The notes: generated by a model from the sequence alone, not told the origin. A DNA stretch of 64,000 nucleotides from JAFDVL01 sp963794955 (GCA_963794955.1 CAWCGF010000003.1:124001-188000); one strand, 5' to 3'. Shown: positions 17,693-27,372, counted from the first letter of the stretch. Program-made: numbers and translations.

Positions 17693-20600
17693 TTACTTAA
17701 TATTAACGCGCACGGTGTTAGCCACTTGACCGTCCACTGCCAAGACCACATCCACTTCACCGCGTCCCAACAAGGTGCGGGGCAACAAAATATTGACCTG
17801 ATCCAGGCCAATATAATCGGTTTGGGTTCCGGCATAGACGACATTGACCACCACGCCGCCTACCGTCGCCTTAACCGCAGTGAGCGCCGTGCGAAAGCGC
17901 AGCCCTGTGCCATACAACACCAAATACACTTGATCTGTCACTGGTCCTAGATCAATCGGCAGACTAATGAATTTGTTTTGCATGGGATCGAAACGTACCA
18001 TCTGCTCAAAGGTAGAAACCATGTTGCGCACGCGTTGTACCTGACCGGCGGCAATTCCTTTGCCACTGGCGTCGGCAGCAAAGATGCCGGGCATGACACG
18101 ACCGATTTGCATAGTTCCGCTGGAGAAAGCGCCCGCGCTGTTATTGATCGTGATTGTAGCTGTCCCGGTCGTTGTGCCGGGGGGGATTTGATAATTGATC
18201 TGTGTTGGCGAGACAAAGAATAACGGCGCGAGGCGTTCTGTGCCTGCGCTGTCTTTAACGATGATACTGGTTCCGGCCAATGTGGTTGGGAGCGGCAACG
18301 AAGCTGCGGCCAGTGCTCCGCTGGCCAAATTGATGCCAAAGGCGGAAACAATCGCTTCGGTGGCAACGGGCGCTTCGGGTGCATAGCTGGCCGCCGAAAC
18401 GCTCACAGCTTTGGCCGTATGGCGTGAGTAGGTGCGCAAAATGCGGGTGGTATGTCCGGCTTGATCACGGATTTCCACGGCGATGGTGAGGGGGCCTGTG
18501 AACAAATCAAGCGGTGTCGGCAAATCAATCACCACTGTATTGCCATTGCTGATCCTGGCGCTTGCGGCCAGATTAGTGCCCGCCGGGACATTGCCCACGG
18601 CGCGATCCAGCGTGACGGAAAGCGTAGCGGAATTGATGCCACTTTCCAAATCGTAAGCGCCAATCACCAGGCGCGAGAGGGTGCGCTCTTTCGTTGCTTG
18701 CTCGACCGAGGGCACAAGGGTTAATGTGGGGCGCAGATCATCTTCCAGATAACCCGCATACGTTTTCCAGCCCACAGAAAAGTTGATGGTGGTCAAATCA
18801 ATCGGGCAGCCGAGGTCAATCCAACGCACAATTTTCAGGCGCTCATCCCACGTCATTGTGAGGCCCGAATTGGGCGGCGGCATTTGTTCGCCGGTGTAAT
18901 CCAGGTCGCAATCGTAAAAGTTAAAGCCGGGCGGAATCGTTGCCGGATTGCTTGGATCGCTGGGCGAAGGACGATCCGCGTTAGTGCGTCCGTCCAACCT
19001 GCGCCCAAAAATCTTCCACGCCAATAAGCTCTGGCGCGCTTGTCCGGCGCGAATGTATTTCGTGACTTGTGGCCAATACCAATCGCCGAGCGGTGAGAAC
19101 GAACGCGGCACCGGATTGGCCAGCGGGTCTTTGTGAATGGCTAAGGCGGCATACGTTGCCGGGTAATAGCCATCGGGAATTTGCTCGCTGGCGCGTCGCA
19201 TTTCGACCAATTTGTTGTCCCCCAGATCAAGCCCGCCAGCGGGAATGGTGATGCCGTTCGACGAATGGCACGACGCGCATTTCGCCTGCAAAATTGGGCG
19301 AATGTCGCGGAAGTATTCGACGGTTGAGAATCGTTCAGAAGATTCGATGACGCCGGGATGCGCTGAGCCATCCACGCGCAGCAGCGGTGTCGTTTGCGAC
19401 AAATCGCGGACTTGATAATCAGGCTTGGCGGCGGCGGTTTGGCTGAACTCCATGGCCGACTTGGCATGCGCGTGACAACCACCACAATTAATGCGCTTTT
19501 CGCCGGGCGGCAAGCTGTGCCACGTCTGCGCCGTATTCAGCACCAGGCCGTTGCGATCCAATGTTTGAAACGTGAACGGCGTGTCGGCGGGAATACGAGC
19601 TAGAAAGGAGGTGTCGGTATTGCCTTGCAGGTCAAGCACGCCTTCTTTGCGTACCGGGATTTCGCCGAGGATGCGAATGCGTTCATTGAAATTGGATGTG
19701 AAGCCGCGATAGTTGTCCGGGTAGCGCAAATCACTGGTAGGCTGCATTGCAATCAAGCGCACGGCGTAAATATCGTTGTCGGTGTAAACGCCTGCATCAG
19801 CACCTTGAAACGTCCAGTTGCGATTGCCGTTGTTCCAATGCTGAAAAAATGGGTCACCGTAAAATGGTCGCGTATCGCGCGAAATCAGTGATGACGAGCC
19901 AACGAGAGCGAGCGGCGTGCCTTCGGGCAAGCGGGCATCGTGCGTGCCATCATTGGCTAACTTCGGCAAATCAACCGGTGCGGCGACGCCATAAATTTGC
20001 TGATACGGCACGACGACGCGCGGCCAAAGCTCGTGATAACGCGGATCGTTTTTGATCAGCACTAATTCAGACGGCGCGTTCATCACTTGATCGCCACGCA
20101 TGCGATAGATTCCGGCGTCGTAATATGGCTGGGTTAAGCCCAAACGGTTGTAATAAATCTTGTGATTGGCCGAACCGGGCGCGTAGGTCACGAGTAGTTC
20201 GTTATTCGGCCCGGCAGACGGTAAAGTAAATTTGCCGACGCGCGAAGCATTGCCGTTCGGACATGGGTCTTGCGACACCAGCGCACCGGGAAAGCAGGGG
20301 GCAGGATAATCATCTGCTGTCGTGAAAGGCGTGATACGCGTATAGCCGACGCGCTTCAACGGGATTTCTTCATCTGGCATTTTGTCATCAGGAATCGGCT
20401 GAAACAGCGGTGCCGTGCTGTTCGTGTTCACGGGGAAGCGATACAGTTCGCCAAAGCCGTTGTTGTTGAGGTTGTAGTACCGATTGACGACAATATCGCC
20501 ATTGGATATTTGCGTCATAAAGTGATGCGCAATGTCGGCATCGCCAAAACCGGAAAACGTGTCGAAGTTCGTGCCATCCGGCCAAATTGACCAGAGCATA

Positions 20601-21397
20601 AAACTGCGATCATCGCGCGATCCCATATTTTCCCACGTCGAAAACACAATGCGCCCATCCTTCAGCACAAACGGGTGCATGGCCGAAGCCAGATTGAAAT
20701 GCCCAATCGTGTGTGCGTTTTTGCCATCGCCATCCATGACCCAAAGCTGCATCGTGCGCAGCCCCGTATGGACTTTCGGCTTGTTCGGAATGTAGTTGTC
20801 GCGCGTCGAGGTATAGACCACGCGGCCATCGGGCAGAAACGCCGGGCCGGTATTGAAGACCCCGACTTCGGGGCAGTTTGATTGAAATTGCTTCGAGCAA
20901 TCGTAAATCGCGCCGTTGCCCGTGTTCGGCGAAAACTCTTGATTTGTCAGTCGTGTAGTTTTGCGTGTGAGCAAATCAATGCGGTAAATGTCTGCGCCAT
21001 CGCGTGAGAGTTGAATGGCACTGTAATCGGCGCGCCGTTGCGAATTAGAATTTCTGACGTTGGGGAAATACGCGAAAATAACTGACCGCCCGTCGAAGGA
21101 CAGCGAAGGGTCCATCACCGCGCCATTCGCGCCCGCCGCGAATAAGACTTCTTCCGTGCCATTTGGGTGGAGCAGCATCAAGTCCGCGCCAGGTTCGGGC
21201 AGCAACGGCGTCAATGCTTCGGGCAAATAGTTAATCTGGTTGTCACCAGAGCGCAGCGCCCGCACATACACGATGTCATAATTCACGGGCGGCAAGGCTT
21301 GCGCCGATGTGGTGAAAGCTGTTTGGGGAAAAGAAGCAGGAAGAAAGAACAGCGCATTTGCTGCGCAGAAAAAGACCAAGAACAATTTTTTCAACAT
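17693..21397 (-). CDS. Secreted HzsA-related protein with two CXXCH motifs and TIGR03437 domain
   Basis: A 1234-residue exported protein. It opens with a signal peptide (MLKKLFLVFFCAANALFFLP) and a PD40-like propeller (for example MDPSLSFDGRSVIFAYFPN, PAFLPDGRVVYTSTRD), resembling the alpha-subunit of hydrazine synthase and the wider HzsA-related group. Two haem-binding motifs follow: NCGGCHAHAK near residue 636 and CASCHSSNG near 705, the second in a cytochrome-c-like domain. A further region holds EQMPPPNSGLTMTWDERLKIVRWIDLGCP, a motif common in planctomycete-type cytochromes. The last ~230 residues are TIGR03437. Neighbouring genes give no redox partner, and true hydrazine synthesis is very unlikely outside anammox bacteria; a periplasmic or surface electron-transfer role is the safest inference. 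Confidence 0.75.
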   Translation of the reverse strand: MLKKLFLVFFCAANALFFLPASFPQTAFTTSAQALPPVNYDIVYVRALRSGDNQINYLPEALTPLLPEPGADLMLLHPNGTEEVLFAAGANGAVMDPSLSFDGRSVIFAYFPNVRNSNSQRRADYSAIQLSRDGADIYRIDLLTRKTTRLTNQEFSPNTGNGAIYDCSKQFQSNCPEVGVFNTGPAFLPDGRVVYTSTRDNYIPNKPKVHTGLRTMQLWVMDGDGKNAHTIGHFNLASAMHPFVLKDGRIVFSTWENMGSRDDRSFMLWSIWPDGTNFDTFSGFGDADIAHHFMTQISNGDIVVNRYYNLNNNGFGELYRFPVNTNSTAPLFQPIPDDKMPDEEIPLKRVGYTRITPFTTADDYPAPCFPGALVSQDPCPNGNASRVGKFTLPSAGPNNELLVTYAPGSANHKIYYNRLGLTQPYYDAGIYRMRGDQVMNAPSELVLIKNDPRYHELWPRVVVPYQQIYGVAAPVDLPKLANDGTHDARLPEGTPLALVGSSSLISRDTRPFYGDPFFQHWNNGNRNWTFQGADAGVYTDNDIYAVRLIAMQPTSDLRYPDNYRGFTSNFNERIRILGEIPVRKEGVLDLQGNTDTSFLARIPADTPFTFQTLDRNGLVLNTAQTWHSLPPGEKRINCGGCHAHAKSAMEFSQTAAAKPDYQVRDLSQTTPLLRVDGSAHPGVIESSERFSTVEYFRDIRPILQAKCASCHSSNGITIPAGGLDLGDNKLVEMRRASEQIPDGYYPATYAALAIHKDPLANPVPRSFSPLGDWYWPQVTKYIRAGQARQSLLAWKIFGRRLDGRTNADRPSPSDPSNPATIPPGFNFYDCDLDYTGEQMPPPNSGLTMTWDERLKIVRWIDLGCPIDLTTINFSVGWKTYAGYLEDDLRPTLTLVPSVEQATKERTLSRLVIGAYDLESGINSATLSVTLDRAVGNVPAGTNLAASARISNGNTVVIDLPTPLDLFTGPLTIAVEIRDQAGHTTRILRTYSRHTAKAVSVSAASYAPEAPVATEAIVSAFGINLASGALAAASLPLPTTLAGTSIIVKDSAGTERLAPLFFVSPTQINYQIPPGTTTGTATITINNSAGAFSSGTMQIGRVMPGIFAADASGKGIAAGQVQRVRNMVSTFEQMVRFDPMQNKFISLPIDLGPVTDQVYLVLYGTGLRFRTALTAVKATVGGVVVNVVYAGTQTDYIGLDQVNILLPRTLLGRGEVDVVLAVDGQVANTVRVNIK

Positions 21398-21606
21398 ACA
21401 AATAATCTCTAACTCACCCAGCCGGCCCCTGGGGGGGAAATCTCGTTCAATTGACGCACCGCGATCTCAAGGAGAAATAAGTCGCTCTATAAAGTAGGTA
21501 AGCGGCGTGAAGGGGTACAGCACGGGCGATTACGGTTATTAGTTACATCACCGGTGCTGCAAAGCGGGGAGCTTGTAGGTACAACCCAGTTATGAAGACG
21601 CGGGGG

Positions 21607-21668
21607 ATTGTGAAAGAGGCGAGAAACAGAGTCAAGCCGGATGACGGCTGTTTGTCGCCTCTTCACAA
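21607..21668 (-). terminator. Long hairpin after the putative glycosidase gene
   Basis: Imperfect ~27-bp arms (21607-21633 and 21642-21668, both containing GAGGCGA/TCGCCTC) form a long stem in the gap upstream of the HzsA-related gene and 24 bp past the glycosidase stop codon. It likely terminates the gene at 21692-23743. Confidence 0.65.
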
Positions 21669-21691
21669 TTTCCCGTGCGGACTAAGGATAA

Positions 21692-23743
21692 TCATCGAAA
21701 GGACGCACGAACTGTATTGGCAATTTGTCCATCTACGCGCAGTTCCACGTCTACTTCGCCGCGCCCCGCCAGGCTGCGAGGCACAAGAAGGTTGACTTGA
21801 TCCAGCCCGACAAAATTGCCTTGCGATCCGGCAAAGACCACACGAGCCGGAACGCCGCCAATCGTGGCCGAGATGTTCGACAAATCGCTGCGATAACGCA
21901 CCCCGGTGGTATAAAGCATTAGATACACTTCATCCGTAGGTTGGCGGAGATCAATGGGAACCGCGACAATCTGCCCCTGGTTGACCGTAGCGGCTTGCTC
22001 ATAGGCCGACACACCATTGCGCACGCGTTGTACGACTGCGGCGGCGATGCCTTTGCCATTGGCAGTGGCTGAAAATGATCCTGGCATTACGCTGGTAATA
22101 ATGACCGTGCCTTTCGCTACGACCGCGCCATTGTGGCTCACCAACACTTCGGCCAGGCCATTCGCGGTTCCAGCAGGAATTTGATAATTGATCTGGGTGG
22201 GCGAAACGTAAAAGAGGGCTGAGAGGCGTTCTGCGCCCGCACTATCACGGACTTTTACGTTTGTGCCCGCCAGCGTGGTGGGTAAGGGGAGGGTTGTCGC
22301 GACTTGTGAGGCGGTCGAGAAGTTGGTGCCGAAGGCTGACACGATGGATTCACGCGCCACTTCAGCACCGCGATAGCTGGCCGCAGAAACCGTAGTGATG
22401 GGGTTAGGAGGACTTGCCAGAGAATTGACGAGGAGCGCGGCTGTGCCTGCTGCGAGGGTAACAGAATTTGTTGCTTGATAACTGATCGTTCCGGTAGGAA
22501 CACCATCGGCGGGCAGATAGCCTCCACCAGTGGCTTGTGCCAGGTAATAGGTTTTGCCCAGATTCATTGTGCGCGTCGTATTCGTTGGGTTCACGATGAC
22601 CATTCCATTGCTGTACGAACGGCGATATAAGCCAGTCGCCGAATCGCGCCACCCGTCTACGTTTACCGGTAAACTATCCGTGGGCGAGCCAATCGGAATA
22701 TCATATTCAGGGAACCATTCCGGCTCTTGACCAAGCTCCAAATTGACGAAGGTGCGCGTGCCTTTGACGAGCAGATAATTCGCTATGTAAAAATTTCTCG
22801 CCGTTAAATCATTCGGACTGTCGAGGTAGCTTTGCGCAATGATGACTTTGTTCTGCCGCTCCAAATTCAGGATGCGATTCATCTGCAATTGCCAGTCAAC
22901 CAGTTCAAGCAGTGTGTACTGATTCCATTTGGCAAAACCTTCGATCATTACGCCATCTGCTGGGCTGTAATCCGTCACATCACGGGTTGTCACCCAATGA
23001 CCGGCATTTGGAATAATCAAATAGCGGCTGCCAAATTGTTGTTTGGTGGTGACCAGCCAGCGCCTGATTTTCTCTGACCACTGTTTTTCAAACGTCGCAT
23101 CTACTGCCGGGAAGGCTGGATTGAACCGACCCAAATAATTTGGTACGGACAGCGAATCCATAAACACGCCATCGTCGTCATTCGCAGCGAGTTGGCGCGC
23201 CACTTCACCGAACCAATAACCGCGCCAGCCTGCATCATCGGTGTCCATCAAATAGGAACCCCAATCGCAGAAGAACACGCGATTCGATCCTGCATAATGA
23301 TAAAACCAATTATTTTTTACGACCTGCTCGCCGGGATATTCCGGCACCCATTGATTGCCTTCGATCACGCTGATGATTTCGCCCATCGGTTGGCAATTGC
23401 CCTGCGGGATGCGGTAGCCCAGCGCTTGCCCCAGACGATAATGAAGTATCAAAAAATTAGGATTGTAGGACCGGAATTTATCCGCATACGAGCGTAGGAT
23501 TTTTTGCGTCCCGTCATAGTGCGTGGCCGCAAATTTCATCTGTTGCTCGGTCATCGCGCGGGCAATCAATTGATCATTCCAAATGTGAATACCCTTCGTC
23601 GTATCCGGCACGGAACGCGGCGTAGACGATTGCGCAAACGTGGCGATGGGCATTGTCGTCAGGGAGTTAATCAGCAAAAACAAGCATAGATAGAATGAGC
23701 GACACGTAGACCGCTGCGGGAGAGAACAACGTTCGAAAATCAT
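21692..23743 (-). CDS. Putative secreted glycoside hydrolase (TIM barrel) with TIGR03437 domain
   Basis: A 683-residue exported protein. The start at 23743 places MIFERCSLPQRS...IATFAQ as the signal peptide. Residues about 45-390 look like a TIM-barrel glycosidase of the putative GHL type: KGIHIWNDQLI, FLILHYRLGQ, DDDGVFMDSLSVPNYLG, YLIIPNAGHWVT and GVMIEGFAKW, where the Asp in VFMDS and Glu in MIEGF are candidate acid/base residues. A short beta domain (YYLAQATGGGYLPADG) precedes the C-terminal TIGR03437 module. It shares strand and TIGR03437 tail with the HzsA-related gene downstream. Catalysis and substrate are unproven. Confidence 0.65.
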   Translation of the reverse strand: MIFERCSLPQRSTCRSFYLCLFLLINSLTTMPIATFAQSSTPRSVPDTTKGIHIWNDQLIARAMTEQQMKFAATHYDGTQKILRSYADKFRSYNPNFLILHYRLGQALGYRIPQGNCQPMGEIISVIEGNQWVPEYPGEQVVKNNWFYHYAGSNRVFFCDWGSYLMDTDDAGWRGYWFGEVARQLAANDDDGVFMDSLSVPNYLGRFNPAFPAVDATFEKQWSEKIRRWLVTTKQQFGSRYLIIPNAGHWVTTRDVTDYSPADGVMIEGFAKWNQYTLLELVDWQLQMNRILNLERQNKVIIAQSYLDSPNDLTARNFYIANYLLVKGTRTFVNLELGQEPEWFPEYDIPIGSPTDSLPVNVDGWRDSATGLYRRSYSNGMVIVNPTNTTRTMNLGKTYYLAQATGGGYLPADGVPTGTISYQATNSVTLAAGTAALLVNSLASPPNPITTVSAASYRGAEVARESIVSAFGTNFSTASQVATTLPLPTTLAGTNVKVRDSAGAERLSALFYVSPTQINYQIPAGTANGLAEVLVSHNGAVVAKGTVIITSVMPGSFSATANGKGIAAAVVQRVRNGVSAYEQAATVNQGQIVAVPIDLRQPTDEVYLMLYTTGVRYRSDLSNISATIGGVPARVVFAGSQGNFVGLDQVNLLVPRSLAGRGEVDVELRVDGQIANTVRASFR

Positions 23744-24595
23744 GAAACAAGACTCCTGGGATTTTGAGAGAAAACACAGAAGGCCTGCAGCGCCAATGTG
23801 AGGCGGGGGATGAGCCTTTACATGGGCAAGGAAGGTGAACGAGCAATGAGGCGAATCCACAAGTTCGCCTCACCGCTCAATCTGTAGCCATATCAAAGAG
23901 GAGGAAATTCGGCTGGGAAACGACTCCACACCAGTCCTGAAACTCTCTTCGGGGACCAATGGCCACAGTGGGGGATAAACCTTCAGTGCCAGTTACTTAT
24001 TGTTGATGAGAGAGCGGTTCGACCTCGCATGCCAGAGGGGCTGGGAGGAGGCCGTTTGGTCGCCAAATGGTTGGGCCGTAATCTGAGCTGGTAGTAACGA
24101 AATAGACTGGGGGACAGTAAGAGTGTGAGAATCAACGTACTTTTCATAATTGGTTATCTTTCTGGAAAGCTCCATAGGTGTAGGTGAGAACCTTGCTTAC
24201 ACTTGCCAGTAGTAAATCCAGCAAATAAAACATACTAGAATTTCACTTTCCTGACTTGGCTCAATGAAAGCTGGGACCTGGTCGCAAAAGCCTAAACGAG
24301 GACTTTCGTTGAGCGCAAATGATTAAGCTTTCAGATCGGGTGTGAGAATGCAGGACATAGGGCTTACCCGGAAATGTTTGTTCGCAGTGTAGGATGTAAG
24401 TAAGCCTGGAAAGAACATCAAAACCCGATGTCGCTTGGGGATGACAGTAGTTGAGATTGCAACTAGGATGCCAAAAGTTGAATTGTTTTAAACCCACATA
24501 GTTACACAAGGCAGGATCAGGGCAGGGTGAAAAAAATACTCAGTTTTCTGGATTGCAATAGGAAAAATTTACCCGCTAAGGCAACGGTTAGATCG
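23744..24595. other. 852-bp intergenic region, mostly featureless
   Basis: The gap lies between pyrC and the glycosidase gene, both minus strand. It holds a perfect 9-bp hairpin (TGAGGCGAA 23847-23855 with TTCGCCTCA 23864-23872) in the glycosidase leader. It also holds a possible 54-codon minus-strand frame (24147 down to 23983) beginning MKSTLILTLLLSPSLF, which resembles a truncated signal peptide. I see no convincing gene and no RNA gene in the remainder. Confidence 0.4.
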
Positions 24596-25882
24596 CTATT
24601 TTGCTCGCCAAAGCAGACGGCCTGCCACGATGGTAGCACTTGGAGCGCCCGTTAATTCCCATGTATCGAACGGCGTGTTGCGGCTCTTGGATTGGAAGTT
24701 GGCCGCCGCAATTTTAGTTTGTTGGTTTGGCGCAAAAATTGTGAGGTCGGCAATGGCACCGATTTGCAATGTGCCGCGCTCTAATTTGAAAATGCGCGCG
24801 GGGTTCGTGGCGAGCAATTCAATCATCCGCGTCAGCGAAATGACTTTGCGCTGCACCAAACGATCCAGTGTCAAACTCACGGCTGTTTCTAAGCCCACAA
24901 TGCCATTGGCTGCTTGATCGAATTCGAGTGCCTTTTCGTTGGCGTGATGCGGCGCGTGATCGGTTGCAATGGCGTCAATCGTGCCGTCTGCCAAGCCTTC
25001 TAAACAAGCTTCGAGATCGGCTTGTGAGCGCAGCGGCGGCGCCATTTTGCAATTTGTGTCATAGCCGCGCTCATACACCGTAGCATCGGTCAGGGTGAAA
25101 TGATGCGGCGTAATTTCGCACGTCACGGGCAAGCCGCGCTGTTTGGCCTGGCGCACGAAATCCACCGACCGGGCAGTGGAAATATGCGCAATGTGAATGC
25201 GCGCGCCCGTGATTTCAGCGAGTTGAATATCGCGCGAAACCTGCAAATCTTCCGCTGCGCCGCTCAAGCCTTTCAAACCGAGCCGCGCCGAATATACTCC
25301 TTCGTGCATTGCCCAACCCGGCGAGATGCAACAGTCTTCGCAGTGATCAATCACGGGCAAATCAAAGTCTTTGGCATATTCCAGCGCGCGCCGCATCATT
25401 TCCGCGCTGCAAACCGGCTTGCCGTCGTCGCTGATGCCGACAATGCCTGCCCGCTTCATTTCGCCGATTTCCGCGAGTTGCTCGCCTTTTGAGCCGTTGG
25501 TGATCGCGCCGATGGGAAAGACGTTGGCCAAATTCGCGGCTCTCGCTTTTTCCAGAATGAAGCTGGTGACCGCCGAATTGTCATTGATTGGCTTCGTGTT
25601 CGGCATGCAGCAAACAGAAGTGAACCCCCCTGCTACCGCTGCACGCGCGCCCGTTTCAATCGTTTCCTTGTATTCCAACCCCGGCTCGCGCAAATGCACG
25701 TGCAGGTCAATAAAACCGGGCGCGACGATGAGGTCAGTTGCGTCAAAGACTTCGACGTCTTCGGTCTTGAGCGATGCGCTGATAGCTTCGATTTTGCCGT
25801 CACGAATGAGCAAGTCGCTTTTGGCTTCGAGCGCTTGCGAGGGGTCAATGATTGTGCCGTTGCGAATGAGTAATAAGGACAT
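24596..25882 (-). CDS. pyrC: Dihydroorotase, type I
   Basis: Zinc amidohydrolase that cyclises carbamoyl-aspartate to dihydroorotate, third step of pyrimidine synthesis. The metal-binding HxH is His61/His63 in DLHVHLREPG. The segment GFTSVCCMPNTKP, the DHCEDC strand and the C-terminal ATDHAPHH are all present. The start at 25882 (MSLLLIRNGTII) is preferred to an upstream in-frame start that would overlap the preceding gene. At 428 residues it has the normal type I length. It ends the operon DUF1499-ClpX_ZF-pyrR-pyrB-unknown-pyrC. Confidence 0.95.
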   Translation of the reverse strand: MSLLLIRNGTIIDPSQALEAKSDLLIRDGKIEAISASLKTEDVEVFDATDLIVAPGFIDLHVHLREPGLEYKETIETGARAAVAGGFTSVCCMPNTKPINDNSAVTSFILEKARAANLANVFPIGAITNGSKGEQLAEIGEMKRAGIVGISDDGKPVCSAEMMRRALEYAKDFDLPVIDHCEDCCISPGWAMHEGVYSARLGLKGLSGAAEDLQVSRDIQLAEITGARIHIAHISTARSVDFVRQAKQRGLPVTCEITPHHFTLTDATVYERGYDTNCKMAPPLRSQADLEACLEGLADGTIDAIATDHAPHHANEKALEFDQAANGIVGLETAVSLTLDRLVQRKVISLTRMIELLATNPARIFKLERGTLQIGAIADLTIFAPNQQTKIAAANFQSKSRNTPFDTWELTGAPSATIVAGRLLWRAK

Positions 25883-25904
25883 AAAATAACAATTAAGACT
25901 TTGC

Positions 25905-26264
25905 TCAAAACATCTCAATTCTGATGTGCGGCTCTATCCATATCCGAACGCCCATTGGAATTACTGACTCCCCGTCGTACCGACTTCCGAATACTTTTGC
26001 CGCGGCAAACTCAAGGTAATCAGGATTGTTAATATTTTTCACGCGTCTAGCTCCAGGACAATTCGTGACTCGCGCTTTAAAAACGGAAGCTTCAATGCCG
26101 TTGCGATAAAGGTCAACGTATAAATCACCAGCGTCTTGGAAGATTGTGATTTCCAACCGAAGATCATCTTTCTCAATTGTGAACGAGTGAGAGGTTTCGT
26201 ACTCTTCGACTTCTGGAAGCACCCCTAGACACTCAATAAACTCGTACTGATCCCAAACTAGCAC
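25905..26264 (-). CDS. Unknown 119-residue protein inside the pyr operon
   Basis: A small acidic, apparently cytosolic protein starting at GTG 26264 with AGAGGA about 10 bp upstream (MLVWDQYEFIECLGVLPEVEE). No motif or family is recognised. It sits between pyrB (55-bp gap) and pyrC (22-bp gap) and is visibly AT-richer than both. Its size and composition recall single-gene inserts such as immunity proteins, but nothing in the sequence proves that. Confidence 0.6.
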   Translation of the reverse strand: MLVWDQYEFIECLGVLPEVEEYETSHSFTIEKDDLRLEITIFQDAGDLYVDLYRNGIEASVFKARVTNCPGARRVKNINNPDYLEFAAAKVFGSRYDGESVIPMGVRIWIEPHIRIEMF

Positions 26265-26319
26265 AGTTACTATCCTCTCAGCTTAATTGCTGCCTCAGGC
26301 CTTCCCTTACCTACAAAAC

Positions 26320-27273
26320 TTATTCTCCTCCAGCCAGCAAATACAACACTGCCATGCGCACAGCAACGCCGTTGGCCACTTGATTGAGGATTACAGAATA
26401 CGGCCCATCCACGACATCCGATTCGATTTCGACGCCGCGATTGATGGGGCCGGGATGCAAGACGATGGCGTCCGGCTTGGCTAATGACAGCCGCTTCAAG
26501 TTCAAGCCGTAATGAATCGAATATTCTTTGAGGCTGGGAAAGAAGCCGCCTGCCTGACGTTCCAGTTGAATGCGCAGCATCATCACGACATCGGCATCGG
26601 CAATCGCTTCGTTGACGTTGGGCGCGAATTGCACAGAGCCTTCGGTGTCGGCAAATTGTTTCTCAAAGCCGTGCGGCAAGAGCGTGTTCGGCCCGGCGAA
26701 ATAAACGTGCGCGCCGAGTTTGCTAAGCAAGTAGGCATTGGAGCGTGCGACGCGGCTGTGCAGCACATCGCCGACGATGGCAACCTTCAATTCTGCAAGC
26801 TTGCTTTTGTTGTGGCGAATCGTGAGTGCGTCGAGCAAGGCTTGGGTTGGATGTTCGTGCGCGCCATCACCAGCATTGATGACAGCGGATTGCACATATT
26901 TCGCAATTTGATGCGGCGCGCCGGAAGACGAATGGCGAATGACAATCGCGTCAGGTGCCATGGCTTCCAGGTTCTGTGCCGTATCAATCAGCGTTTCGCC
27001 TTTGACCACGCTGGAGGTCGAAGCGGAAATGTTAATGGTGTCGGCAGACAACCGTTTGCCCGCGATTTCAAAGCTCGTGCGGGTGCGCGTCGAAGCCTCA
27101 TAGAATAAGTTGATGATGGTCTTGCCGCGGAGCGTAGGCACCTTTTTGATGCGGCGCTGATTGATGTCCCGAAAGGTTTCGGCGGTGTCGAGGATTAAGT
27201 TGATTTCTTCGACTGAAAGTTCTTCGATTCCGAGGAGGTCTTTTCTTGTAAGAGGCATTTGGTCATTGGTCAT
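26320..27273 (-). CDS. pyrB: Aspartate carbamoyltransferase catalytic subunit
   Basis: Transfers the carbamoyl group from carbamoyl phosphate to aspartate, the committed step of pyrimidine synthesis. The phosphate-binding loop STRTRTSF (residues 61-68) and HPTQALLDALTI are present, and length is normal at 317 residues. The start is uncertain: ATG 27273 is formed by a 7-bp tandem repeat and gives MTNDQMPLTRKD, while ATG 27258 gives MPLTRKD. Neither has a good Shine-Dalgarno because the repeat occupies the ribosome-binding region. No regulatory subunit (pyrI) is present, consistent with a trimeric enzyme. Confidence 0.95.
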   Translation of the reverse strand: MTNDQMPLTRKDLLGIEELSVEEINLILDTAETFRDINQRRIKKVPTLRGKTIINLFYEASTRTRTSFEIAGKRLSADTINISASTSSVVKGETLIDTAQNLEAMAPDAIVIRHSSSGAPHQIAKYVQSAVINAGDGAHEHPTQALLDALTIRHNKSKLAELKVAIVGDVLHSRVARSNAYLLSKLGAHVYFAGPNTLLPHGFEKQFADTEGSVQFAPNVNEAIADADVVMMLRIQLERQAGGFFPSLKEYSIHYGLNLKRLSLAKPDAIVLHPGPINRGVEIESDVVDGPYSVILNQVANGVAVRMAVLYLLAGGE

Positions 27274-27293
27274 TGGTCATTGGTCATTGGTCA
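27259..27293. repeat. Five tandem TTGGTCA heptamers over the pyrB start
   Basis: Five perfect 7-bp units occupy the bases just upstream of and into the pyrB start region. On the minus strand each unit contains ATG (ATGACCA), so every unit offers a start codon in a shifting frame. The partner motif TGACAAGTGACAAG lies at 27354-27362, as in the element at 6254-6330. Confidence 0.7.
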
Positions 27294-27372
27294 TTTATTT
27301 TTTCCCCTAAGAGGTTGCATCAACCTGAAAGCTTGTGTCCCAAACAAATGACAAGTGACAAGTAACCAATAA

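Noticed and set aside
17693..21397. True hydrazine synthase subunit
   Set aside because: The resemblance is to the broad HzsA-related group, the TIGR03437 tail is foreign to the anammox enzyme, and no beta/gamma subunits are nearby.
26512..27108. Plus-strand open frame opposite pyrB
   Set aside because: Antisense to a well-conserved enzyme and without protein features.
27274..27372. PyrR-responsive attenuator in the pyrR-pyrB gap
   Set aside because: A small GGTT/AACC stem is present, but there is no terminator/antiterminator pair or convincing PyrR-binding loop; the gap is filled by heptamer repeats instead.
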